Assembly: GCA_003427395.1 (NCBI GenBank)
Contig: BFEA01000124.1
Coordinates: 2,249,407 to 2,271,063, forward strand
From: Chara braunii
Taxonomy: Eukaryota; Streptophyta; Charophyceae; Charales; Characeae
Length of the DNA: 21,657 bases
Reading direction: 5' to 3'
Of this stretch, positions 7,831 through 17,980 are shown piece by piece. The stretch's first letter is position 1. The number at the start of each line of letters is the position of its first letter. A model generated the notes under the pieces. That model ran no database searches. It had not been told where the DNA came from and was given only the letters and a program-made list of their open reading frames with translations. The position numbers and the translations under genes are program-made.

Positions 7831-8517
7831 GGCCCACATAGTGCCATCCTGTCAAACATAGTATGACCCAGGCCCTCGTAGTACCAGCAAACTCACGTAG
7901 TATCACCTGGGCCGCAGAGCACCACCCGGTCCGCACCCCACGGAGTGCCACCCGACCTACTTAAACCACCAGTACTTGGCCCGGCTTAAAAAAAAGAATA
8001 TGCTGCTCATTTACGGGCACAACTTTCTGGGCCGGCGCGTCATCCATCATTTTCATCAGTGGCCGGCGTTGCGTTTCGGGTCTCCGAAACTCGCGGTGAA
8101 GGGCCCGCGGCCGATGTATGGGCCAAGTAATCGCCACATAATACCACCCTGCCCACACTGTACCACGCACACCACATAATCATTTTCAGACTTGATGAAG
8201 ATTAATTAAGAAATTAATTAAGTTCAATTTATGAATCGCACTCCACGTAGTGCCTCTCAACCCACTCAGCATCTCACCTAGGCCACATAATACCACCCTG
8301 CCCACATTGTACTACCCACGCCTCATAATACCACCCTGCCGGCATGATACTGCCCAGTCCACATCGTATGACCTGCCCCACATAGTACCGCCCGCTCCAC
8401 ATGGTATGACCCACCCTACGTCGTACGACCCACCCTACGCCGTACGACCTGACCCAGATAGTATCACTCAGGGCAGGCACATAATACCGCTCAGCCCGGA
8501 TAATGCCTCTTAGCCGC
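7831..8517 (+). repeat. Degenerate 19-bp minisatellite, about 23 copies in three blocks
   Basis: The unit is close to CACATAGTACCACCCTGCC, with hallmark ATA(G/A)TA(C/T)(C/G)ACC. About six copies lie at 7831-7965, two or three at 8128-8180 and about fourteen at 8235-8517. The interruption at 7966-8127 is GC-rich unique sequence. At 8190-8221 an ATTAATTAAG direct repeat separates the last two blocks. Spacing is mostly 19-21 bp. Confidence 0.85.
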
Positions 8518-9764
8518 TGTAAAGGCCAAATTGGCCAATATGACCAACAGAATTTATTACAACTGTATTTCAATATACTGTTTATGCTTCCAAAATACAA
8601 AGTTGGACGAATCTGGAAACTTTAGGAAATCTACTCCCCCGCCCTCAACCAACTCTTCCAGATTGAAAATAAAGAGGCTTAGCCTATTATATCATACCAC
8701 ATAAATGAAGTTTAATGAACGAACAGGTGAGGTTGGGTCGTTGAGCCGACATCCCTATTGCGGTTAGCCTATTGGCCCTGGGTGTCTTTCCTTGGTGCAC
8801 CTTTTTGTTGTGCGTAATGCAGATAGACCTCTCTTGAGATTGATGTCGCAAGGGCCGTGTTTTTTTTGTTTTTTTTTGTTTTTTTTATAACTTAGAATTT
8901 CTATTTTACTCGAAATTGGGGCCGGCGTACCTCACAAACAACCCGGGCTAATAAAATGAAGCTGGGAGCATTGCGCAGCTTCGCTTACGGGGCATTGCCC
9001 TCACTCAGCCTAGATTCTAACACAGCTTTATAACAACGATTTCGTTGAAATGGACATTTTATATTTATACACTAGTCTATACTGCAATGCCGGAAATCGA
9101 AAATCTCTTAAGGACTTGTCCTCAAACTTTTAGGACTGCTAATGAGGGTCTATTCAAGTTGAGATCCAAAATCCAGAACACCTTGGGTTGACTTTGCTTA
9201 TAGTAAGAAGGACAGAATCGTCCACGATAGCTGGGAGGTCCAGTATGGGCCGCAAGCTCCACCGTAGCCCGCCAGCAGTCCATCTATCGAACACGCATTC
9301 ATCTCACCCATCCACACACCCATCCACCCACCCCGAAGTAAGTCACTGGAGCGTAGTCCTGAGGGACAACTTTCCAAGACCGAACCGCATTGCGCTGGCC
9401 ACATCAGTTTTCTCCCTAGCTAACGGCCATTGCGTACGGAGCGAAAAAAAAAAAAAAAATCACAAGTAGAACTTCGGTCTCCCTCAAAATTTTATCCAGA
9501 CTGCACTGTGGAGTACCACTTTAAGGGGCAGGCCCCCCCACTGGTTCTGTTTTCATCCTGGGATCCCTTGCGTTGGCCGGGCTTTGAGTGTCGGACCTTT
9601 TGCGTTGCCAGGTGTACACACTAGACTGCATTGGTCGACCTCCGCTGCCCGAAATGTGCAGGGCACGGGTCCGAAGGTTCGAAGCTGCGCCCTTGTACCA
9701 CAATGCGCATTCCACGCTCGTGCTCTACCCAATGGGATCTGTATTTTTTCTTATATATGCATTC
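8518..9764. other. No recognisable gene
   Basis: Only simple motifs are visible: T runs near 8860-8887, a CCATCCACC-type microsatellite at about 9303-9335 and an A run near 9444-9458. Open frames are short and lack recognisable motifs. Confidence 0.6.
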
Positions 9765-9833
9765 AAAGGGACGCTGAACCTGTTTTCCAGCAGGTGTCCC
9801 TTCCCACCAATACAACAGAGCCATCACCTGCAA
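9765..9833 (+). repeat. Dispersed repeat, copy 1 (paired with 17835-17900)
   Basis: The block GGGACGCTGAACC, TTTTCCAGCAGGTG and CCCACCAATA is matched by GGGACGCTGGACC, TTTCCAGCAGGTGACA and CCCACCAATA at 17835-17900 in the same orientation. Flanks on both sides diverge at once. This indicates an old interspersed element of unknown type. Confidence 0.7.
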
Positions 9834-10059
9834 ACTGATTGGTACAAATACGCAATTGTGGGCCAAACTGTGACGAGCGAGCTTTCAGCATTATGCAGAT
9901 TTCTGTATCATTGTGTGCTCGTTTATCTTATTAAAGGGGTTGCATAGTATTGCATACTACTTTTTATTTCTTGCCTTTTGGAATTCCGATATGGTTTGCA
10001 GTTTTTGTCTTTGGTGCGTGTGCTCTGTTGGGGCGAAGAATCTTTGTCACTTTTGATTT

Positions 10060-10345
10060 TGGTGTAATTTTGGGATACACCTTTGGAATTAGTTCATATA
10101 TTTTCACTTTTGCATTGATGAAATAGGAATTGGCATAGGATTTCCGTGTGCCTTAGCGAGCGCTCGTGTGTTTCTTTTGGACTTTTCAATTTCAAAGTTG
10201 TCGTAAAAAAAAAGTGCTACTTTCATAGACACTTCATGGAACTGTTTCTGCGCCTTCTCGCCTTTCACGCATCCGCGTTTTCCACGCACGCATTTGTATG
10301 TAATCTTTTGAGCGCCCTTTGTCCTCCTCCTTCGCGCATTTCTCA
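10060..10345 (+). repeat. Diverged segmental duplication, copy 1 (paired with 11340-11660)
   Basis: Collinear landmarks shared with the downstream copy are TTTTCAATTTCAA, a GACATTTCA-type motif, GGAACTGTTT followed by GCGCCT or GTGCCT, GTTTTCC, and a GTATGTAATC or GCATGCAATC end. Divergence looks roughly 30 percent by eye. No coding potential was recognised. The span 9834-10059 holds nothing I can name. Confidence 0.55.
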
Positions 10346-11339
10346 ATGATCGCAAGTGTCTTCTTCTCCTTTCTTTATCCCTCCGTTCTCTCTCCTCATC
10401 TTGTTGGATCTTGGTTCTTTTGCCCACACCATCTTCCGTAATTTCCTTTCCCGCCTTCGCTCCAACGCCAGGGCTATCGTGGCGAGCTGGCATGGCCGTA
10501 GATCGCTGCGTGGGGATTGATCTGATCCAGCTCCAGCATGGACTCGCTAACCTCTTTGCCCTCCTTTCCTCTGTGTGCGTCCTCGCTCCCTCGTCTCCGC
10601 GACTATAAATCTCACAAGGGTGTTTCCGTCTCTCGCTCTTACCCTATCCTCCAGCTTGGGTTAAGCAGTGGTTAAACGGTGGGTACTTAGTGGATCGAAC
10701 AGTCTTGGCGATTTGACTGCGACATTGCAGGATTGTGTCATGTTGCTGCACGGTTTGCAGAACTTGTGCGGGTCATGTTGCTGCACGGATTGGGGCCATT
10801 ACCCAGCTTAGGTGCAGACATTGGGATGTAATTCAGAGGCCTACAACTGAATTCGTTTTACGTGAGGAAATATTTGTTGAGGCTTTTTGGTTTATGTGGG
10901 TCTTAGGCCCTGTGGACATGTTTCTACGTAGGGTTGTGGCCTCACTTCATCTGGGTAGGATGTGACACACTTGCTTACGTGTCCGCACTAGTTCCCGTAC
11001 CCATTTCGATCTTTTCTTCGTAAACCACCACTACCACACTACCTGAACTGTTGTTGGGAAAAAGGGAAAATAATATAATATCTTACTCCTTAAATATGGA
11101 GGGTTGAGCCCGACAACGACCGCCGTTGATAAATCTTGTTGGCAGCCGTCGTTTCGTCTCGGCCTCCTAAAGAATTGGAGGCCCACCTGAGGTCGGTATG
11201 GGAAAAGGTAGTGTTGCATTTAAAGGGGTTGTAGGCTACATTTTTGGTTTCGTATTTCGTATTCTGATGTAAGTCTACAGACCTCATCTTTGATGGGATG
11301 TCCATGGGTGGTTTGTGTGGGTTAATCGATTTGAATTCC
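10346..11339. other. No recognisable gene; one 35-bp direct repeat
   Basis: The only structure noted is TCATGTTGCTGCACGG at 10738 and again at 10773, a 35-bp period with about two copies. Open frames here are short and without recognisable domains. Confidence 0.6.
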
Positions 11340-11660
11340 TTTTCTCTTTTGTACATTTTGGAAATGCCCTTGCAATTTGTGTGAATTTCCATTGTTAATA
11401 GAAAAGATAGAAATTGATGTAGGGTTTTTGCACGTTTTACGGTTTTAGCAAGAGCGATCAAAATTGTTTCTCGAATTTTTCAATTTCAATTTGGTTGTAG
11501 AAATTAGGCGCAATTGTCACTGACATTTCAGGGAACTGTTTTGGTGCCTCTACGTTTTCCGCGAAGGCATTCTCTGCGCGCGCGCTTTTGCATGCAATCT
11601 TTTTATTGCATTCATCGTCCTTTTTTTTTGCGCCTTCACCGCCAAGCTGTAATTGTTTTA
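11340..11660 (+). repeat. Diverged segmental duplication, copy 2
   Basis: This is the partner of 10060-10345 in the same orientation, with the same ordered landmarks (see that entry). The centre-to-centre offset is about 1.3 kb. Confidence 0.55.
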
Positions 11661-11734
11661 TTCTCCCTCACTTCGCGCCTTCTTCGCCTTCTTGATCCCA
11701 TTGACAGGGTGCCTCTATGAGAGCGGACGGATTC

Positions 11735-11736
<2 letters not shown>

Positions 11737-11810
<74 letters not shown>

Positions 11811-11812
11811 CT

Positions 11813-11863
<51 letters not shown>
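11737..11863 (+). repeat. Compound (CT)n(GT)n microsatellite
   Basis: About 80 bases of CT with a single interruption near 11807 pass directly into about 46 bases of GT. Apparent proteins on either strand are repeat artefacts. Confidence 0.97.
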
Positions 11864-11864
<1 letters not shown>

Positions 11865-13403
11865 ATCTTTGATGAAAAGTGGTTGCATGGTGGAGCTTTA
11901 GTTTCTTCCATCTCCAGTTCCAGTTCACGTATGAATGCTTTGATCTTGTTTTTGTGGATGGATGTTCGAGACACTTGTTTTGTAAATGCCAACGGAGTCT
12001 TCTCTCCCTTTTCTTCTTTGCGGCTGTTCTTAGCTACACTCTAAGACTTTGGCTTGCAAGACGAATGTGCAAGGCGCTAATCTCTTGAAAGCGCAAGGGT
12101 CTTTTTGACTACGCTAAATGCACGATTGAGATGCATGCTAGGGTCCTTTGAGATTTATCCCCTGTTTGTTTATGGTTGTATGGAATGAATCTTCTTTCTC
12201 TCTAATGCGCGATCTCACATGTCGGATGCATGAAGTTTTTGTGGTTGGAAATCATTTAAGTTGTATAGATGATTGATCATTTGTCCTAGGTGCATTGGTA
12301 GTTAGGGGGGGGGAAATTGTTGATTCTCTCTCATTTTGCATGTGTTGCACAAAGGCTGTAGCGAGCGGAACACTCGTTACGCTATTCTACTTGCAGAACA
12401 TGTGTGTGAATATTGATTGCTTTCAGAGTCCCGGGGACTTAGAGGACGAATGTGTGCGACACTCCCGTTATGCTCTTCCACTTGCAGAAACAGTGGTGAC
12501 GACTAGATGATCTCACATCCATTTTGGTTGTGTAAGTAAATATAAATCGGTGTGTTTTGTGAACAGTGGATGCATGTGACGGGTGGGTCCTTTATTTTAT
12601 GCGAAGTTTTCTTCCTACGATGTTTGTCGGGGAGTCCTAGTTTTTTGCTTCAGCGATGTGTTACGATCCCAATCTGTGTCCCGAGTTTCTGTATAACGAG
12701 GAACAACCATGTCTATGCGAGTGGGATGAGCGCGACTCTGCAACACGGATCCCATGACCCAATCAGTTCCCCTCAGAAATATATGTTCGACTTTCGTCAA
12801 TTTTGGGCTTGTGATTGTGGACGCTGCCCCTTACTCTGTCCTTCTACTGTTTAACGACCTGATTGTTGTTCCGTGGCTGATCGTTGCTCCTCATTGACAC
12901 CACACTTTATGCTCTAATTGTTGTCGCAAGCAACAACTAAGGTGGAGAGGGTTCAACTGCATGCCACGTGGAAACTCGGAAGTTGTGGAAAAAGTTGTGC
13001 GATTGCGGCACTTCGACTTAGATTTTGAGTTTTGTGAGACTCGTCGTGGAATGCTTGTCCATAGTCGGGAGATGTCGTAGAGCATACGATGATGTTCAGC
13101 GGTACTTTCTGAATAAAATAGATGTTGTTTGTCGGCTATTTTGTCCCTCGCCATCGTTTTTGGACCATAATCCTAACCGCTTGGGAGATTCCAGTTCCAA
13201 TCTGGGACTCCATACTCACTTTTTCTTAAACCACCACTTCCTCCGATCCTGTTTTTGTCGAGCCTAATTTTCACTGCGCACCGAGTTTTCCCGAGCTTGG
13301 GTCCCATTGTTTTTCTTTTTTGGTACTCACGATAGTTATATACGGAAAAAAAAAAAGAAAAAAGATGAGAAATAAAAATTTCCCTAACGCTGTCATAGCC
13401 CTC
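11864..13403. other. No recognisable gene; one duplicated 30-bp motif
   Basis: CACTCGTTACGCTATTCTAC followed by TTGCAGAACA at 12371-12400 is repeated in diverged form at 12460-12492, about 90 bp downstream. Both copies end in a splice-acceptor-like TTGCAG. No encoded domain was recognised on either side, so exons are not called. Confidence 0.5.
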
Positions 13404-13995
13404 CGATACATTCTATGAGGCGTTGGTGAGACCCTATTCTCAATCAGGGCGTCTGTCCCTATGAAAAATGAATGAAGAACAAAAAATAAACTTCCCTTAT
13501 GCTGCGATTGCGGCAGGATACATACCACTACAATGCCAATGTGAGTATGACAAGAGTGAGCCAGTTAGCTTCCCCTTGTGGTATACGCCTTGCCTCACTG
13601 GCAGGGCATGAAAAAGAAATGAAACAAGAAAAGCAATCATGCTCCTCATATAGTGGCTAGATACATTCTCCAAAACATTGGTGTGACTTCCACCTCCCGT
13701 GCGGGTCTTTCTCGATGAAAATAAATGAAGAAAAAAAGTAGAAAACCCTCCCTTATGTTGCCATCGTGGTCGGATACAGAATGTAACCGTGCTAATGCGG
13801 GTATGACATGAGTGAGGCACTGAGCAACGCCCCCGTGGAATCCACCCTGCCTCACTGCAAGACACAAAAAAGAAATGAAACAAGGAAAACGAAAACGAAA
13901 ACACAAGCAATCACGTTCCTCACATAGTGACCACTGTCCAGATACATTCCTCAAAGCACTCGTGTGACACCTCCGTAAGGGTCATCCCTGAGGTC
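13404..13995 (+). repeat. Tandem repeat of about 256 bp, roughly 2.3 copies
   Basis: GATACATTC with a following GTGAGAC/GTGTGAC motif occurs near 13405, 13661 and 13941. CCCTTATG occurs at 13494 and 13750. ATGAAAAATGAATGAAGAA has a matching ATGAAAATAAATGAAGAA one unit later. TGCCTCACTG with AAGAAATGAAACAAG(G)AAA is also shared between units. Divergence is moderate and no reading frame is conserved through the units. Confidence 0.85.
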
Positions 13996-15662
13996 GTGGG
14001 ATTCAACTTCCTTAGTTATTCGTTTTTTTTTCTTTTCTCCCCCAGGGTCTGCGGGGTCCCAATCTTTTTTGTTTCCCCCCCTTTTTTATCGACCCTACGC
14101 CGGACCACCGAACTTTTAGGATGAGGGCATTTTCCCAAGTGGGACTGCAACTTAGAAAGGTAGTGGTGGTTTAAAATCTTTGGCACACCTTGCACTATCA
14201 TGATAATGCTTTCCAGACCCTTTCCACATTTTAATCCACTCTGTGAAGGAAAGCAGCTTAGGGTGTGAGGTCAGAGCGTCACAAAGGTGCGCTTTTGGGG
14301 TTGATTGGGGGAAGCGGTCGCTTGCACCTCAATTGTGCGGTGGGGACAGCAAACGCACATGTGCGGCTCCACTAAAGTAAAATGGAGAGAGAGCATACGG
14401 CGAGGGTGGTTTTTTTTTTTTATTCATTTGTTTTCTCGCCTTGTGGCTGATGTTTTTTTTGCCGGAGTTGAGAGCGTTACAGAGCAACGACCCATATTTG
14501 GTTATTTCTTCATTGAGAACTAAGAGGCAGATCCCATGGCTTTCCATTTTCGTAAGAACACAAGAGTTTCTCTTTTAACGGTGTCGAACGAGTTGGCTCC
14601 TACCTTATTCACAAAAGGGAGGAATTCTCCCCACTATGTCACACATGACAACTTGTGGATAATGCATAAATAGTCTCGCGAACCACCAGGATGGATGCAC
14701 TCACGTTGTCCCTTCATCGCTCTAGCCAGGTGCGTCAGCTGTATCTCACGCGGTCCCCTACGACAGGATAGGCTCTCGTGGGGCATCACTTTCTATCCAT
14801 GAGGGGTTGTCACCACACTTAGGGGATATCACTACCAAGCTACTGAACCACGTACAAAAGTTTTTAGACACAATCGCAGAGGTAGGTCAGCCGAGGTCGT
14901 TTGTTCGTTTCGTTGTAGCATGGATACACTTGGATAAAACGTCTATTGAACTCGGACGTTGTCCGTTCCTTTGGGCGTTGATCTCTCAGGTACGAAGCAA
15001 ACTTCGGTCGACTAGGACGGTCTCAACCAAGCGTGAAACACACAAGGTAATCCTAATCTCTTCGACATATGACAAAAAAAAAATTACTGTGACCAAATAT
15101 GACTACGTCTAAATTAAGTAATTGACTAATTCATCTTAAGTCAGAATGACAAATGAAAGTAATCGACCATCAAGAGATAAAACCAATAATACACGATCAA
15201 CAAAGAAGAACGACCACATCGGGTTGAACTCATTCGCTAGGTTGAATATAATTGAAAAAAATAACAATATTATTATTATTATTATTTGATTTTTTTTTAG
15301 TTTGGTAAAGAATTTAATGTGACCCTGAGGAAAACATTGTTCAATTTATTTTTTTGCATCACATAGTTTCGTTTCATTTTTTTTGGATTTTTTGTATTTT
15401 TGTTTTTAACTTTTTGTTGGGCCCTTCCATGGTCCTTGCACAACCGAGCTGCCCCACCCGGGCTGCCCGACTGGTAGCCCAAGCAAAAAGTGAAAAAAAG
15501 ACGTGAAGAAAATAGTGTCTGACCTTCTGTTTCACTGATATATGTACCCACTTTAGCACTTACCAAATGTATAAGTCAACCTTGGACTAAACCCGTATCT
15601 CACAACAATTACGACCAAACCTGGACAAAATTTGAGAATTTTTTTTGGCAGTATGGGAAATT
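13996..15662. other. No recognisable gene; unassigned open frame at 14807-15112
   Basis: An open frame at 14807-15112 on the plus strand is free of low-complexity sequence but starts only at a non-ATG codon and matches no family I recognise. An AAT microsatellite lies at about 15268-15288 and T-rich DNA at 15290-15420. A GC-rich patch is at 15420-15480. Upstream parts of the retroelement at 15663-16863 could be hidden here but I cannot see them. Confidence 0.45.
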
Positions 15663-16863
15663 TAGGCGGAAGTGTTGGAGAAGAGCAAACGGGCGTATAA
15701 GAAGGCGGGTTTGGAACCGTCGAGTACTTTGGACAATAAAGGACGATGCGGACACACTTATATTATCCTAAAATTCAAGGACATAAGCCGCTTCCGATCT
15801 ATTAGCCCATCATATCCCGAACCTTTGAAGTTGGCCAGCAGCAGAATAGCTCGAACTTTGAATCATTTGTTTTTTCTGCTGCCTAAATCAATGCACTTTA
15901 ACCTGAAATCTACTGGGCTCTCGAAGGATACGCTGGAGGAAGTTAATAAATGGGTTCAAGGAAAAAAGAGAGGAGATTTGGTGGGGGCAACCTACGATAT
16001 TAAAGAGATGTTTAGTAAACTGGCCCATGACTCAATCTTAAAGGCCGTCGAGTGGATTCTAGAATAGTATCGAGTGAAGGGAAGAAAGATAGTTACGATA
16101 AGAAAAAGGTGGAAGGGCTCTTCCTTTGCACGAAAAATTGGGGTGGATGGGTGGATGGGTGGATGAGGGTGAGTTTCGAAATGATCGTGAAGATGGTACG
16201 TTTTGAACTAGAACATACGTTTGTGGTTGCATCTGGGAGACCAATCAAGCAGCAAGTGGGGTCCCAATGGGTAAAAGCAGTAGTCCCCCATCGGCTTGTA
16301 TTCTTTGTGCCATGAACGAATATGTTTTCCTAAGAAGCCTAGGAGCAGATAGGAATCTGGTAAGGGGAGCTAGGTCGATCGACGACGTGACTATCTTTAT
16401 CTGGTGCCCAATGAAGATTAGTGACGCACGAAGAGGGAGGATAATGAGACTGTTTGATGAGATATATGGCAATCGTCCGACTTTAAAAATGATTGACGAG
16501 GGGAAGGGCACTTGGGATTTTTTTTGGAAGAAGGTGGAAATAAAAAGTAATAACGCGGTAACATGTTAGACCTATCCAAAGAATTTGGAGAATGTGAGGG
16601 CTGAAGGGAAATCTACCTTCTGCACGCTGCAAGATTTCAAGTCATACTCAGCAGCCCGTCAAAAGAAAGTTGTCATCACGAGTGCCTTGTATAGGATTCG
16701 CCAGATGTCGACTTCGGATGACCTGGGTGAATTGGATCTGCTAAAACGTAAACGCCAATTGCGTTTACAGAATTACATGGGGAAAACGTTCAATGATTGT
16801 TTGGGGAAGTTCATTAAACCAGCAGTACCTCGCCCACGTACAAAAAAAGTCCCGGCGTGTTAA
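15663..16863 (+). pseudogene. Penelope-like retroelement reverse transcriptase, broken
   Basis: Reverse transcriptases copy element RNA into DNA. Plus-strand fragments in all three frames together show RT order: FRSISPSYPEPLKLASSRIA (near 15792-15851) before motif A, motif A DIKEMFSKLAHD (15996-16031), motif B PMGKSSSPPSACILC (16264-16308), motif C SIDDVTIF with the paired catalytic aspartates at 16381-16386, and a thumb with DFKSYSAARQKK (16633-16668) and LYRIRQMS. The DFxSYS...QKK...R thumb is characteristic of Penelope-like elements. Lesions are a TAG at 16065-16067, a frameshift near the GGATGGGT tandem repeat at 16140-16170, a frameshift at the G run 16258-16261 just before motif B, and a TAG at 16567-16569. 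No GIY-YIG endonuclease follows the RT. The N-terminal region is missing or upstream. The last stop is TAA at 16861-16863. Confidence 0.8.
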
Positions 16864-16876
16864 CTGCCGGGACTTT
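16846..16876 (+). other. Perfect 11-bp hairpin enclosing the RT stop codon
   Basis: AAAGTCCCGGC (16846-16856) is followed by the 9-base loop GTGTTAACT, which contains the TAA stop, and then the exact complement GCCGGGACTTT (16866-16876). A weaker stem GGGCG/CGCCC follows at 16881-16900. A 3' stem-loop could serve as a template-recognition or RNA-end structure for the retroelement. That role is inference. Confidence 0.8.
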
Positions 16877-16919
16877 CGGGGGGCGGCCAGGAGAACGCCC
16901 GGTAGCTCCCGACACGACC

Positions 16920-17062
16920 TTTTCGTTTCCCAAGAGAAAAAAAAACAAAAGAAATGCCCCCCCAAAAAAGAAAAGAAAATGATATCCTACTTTCTCAAAA
17001 AAGAAAAAAGAAAAAAGAAAAACAAAAAGAGAGAGAGAGAGAGAGAGGGTGTCAGAGGACAC
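16920..17062 (+). repeat. A-rich and (GA)n simple sequence
   Basis: A-rich runs with AAAAAAG units (16936-17026) lead into (GA)n at 17029-17047. Apparent open frames are compositional. Confidence 0.85.
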
Positions 17063-17134
17063 GAAATGTTCAAAACGAGAATGAATCTGCCCGCCATTTG
17101 GCAAGGGTTTTCATTCTCATTTGGCACATTCGTG

Positions 17135-17203
<69 letters not shown>

Positions 17204-17491
17204 CAGACGACGTCGTCTCTCTCTCTCTCTCTCTCCGCGCTGTGAAGTGCAAAACAAGAATGAATCTTGGCACGTTCGCTGCAAGATTCATTCTCGTTCT
17301 CGTGCTCTCTCTCTCTCTCTCTCTCTCTTGCTCTCTCTCCGCGATTCCATTTTCCAAAACGAGAATGCGCCTCGGCGCGAACACGCGATTCCATTTTGCA
17401 AAACGAGATTGAACTTGAATATTGCCGCGAACGCGCCAAGGTTCATTCTCGTTTTGCACTTCACAGCGTGCACACACACACACACACACAG
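17063..17491. repeat. Nested inverted repeats of one motif among (GA)n/(CT)n tracts
   Basis: The motif CAAAACGAGAATGAA or a close variant occurs on the plus strand at 17071, 17250, 17355 and 17399 and inverted at about 17108, 17287 and 17442. The longest arms, 17238-17279 and 17427-17468, are 42 bp and differ at three positions. (GA)n fills 17133-17200, (TC)n 17216-17235 and (CT)n about 17306-17328. GACGACGTCGTC forms a palindrome between the GA and TC tracts. (CA)n ends the region at 17471-17490. No protein-coding gene is called here. Confidence 0.8.
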
Positions 17492-17949
17492 AGAGAACGA
17501 CCCCCCTCGTGTCAGAAGTGGGGCCTAAGTTTGTGCAGCTGCTGAGACTGGGGGGGGGGGGGGGTCGTTTGTAGGTGAAACAAGCAGCCGGTTCACAGTA
17601 TCAGTCCCGAATTTCCTATCTGGCGCCCTCCCTCTGGGGTGAAAAGATACAAAGGTAACAACAACTTTCCAAGGTCTACACAAGGCTGCTCAGTTAAGGC
17701 TGCTTTTTTGGTCTTTACAAGCACCTTTGGCCTTCACACAAGCCTGCTTAGTTAATCCCTTGATTTTGCTGGCAGGTCCCATAGCCACGCACAGTCATTG
17801 GTTCCAGAATTTTCCAACTATTCTCCTCTTTGTAAAATGGGACGCTGGACCCGGTTTCCAGCAGGTGACACTCCCCACCAATAGATGGAGCCTCTCCTCC
17901 GGTGCTAGTGTTATCTGCTCTTATCGGCAGCACCAGCACAGGAAGGGGT

Positions 17950-17980
<31 letters not shown>

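Noticed and set aside
8000-8100. Second hammerhead: CTGATGA on the minus strand at about 8052-8058
   Set aside because: The following bases form no stem II, and the GAAA further on has no stem III or cleavage triplet pairing with the flank.
11636-11992. Open frames with Glu-Arg and His-Thr repeats on the minus strand
   Set aside because: They are translations of the (CT)n(GT)n microsatellite.
14807-15112. Possible gene of about 100 residues
   Set aside because: It begins at a non-ATG codon, has no recognisable motif, and ends in low-complexity sequence. It is noted only within the gap description.
16793-17528. Several overlapping 130-150-residue open frames on both strands
   Set aside because: They are made of (GA)n/(CT)n translations (Glu-Arg, Leu-Ser) and fold-back motifs and lack any family similarity.
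17621-17628. TGGCGCCC as an LTR-retrotransposon primer-binding site
   Set aside because: The match to known primer-binding sites stops after eight bases, and no LTR pair or gag-pol sequence is visible around it.
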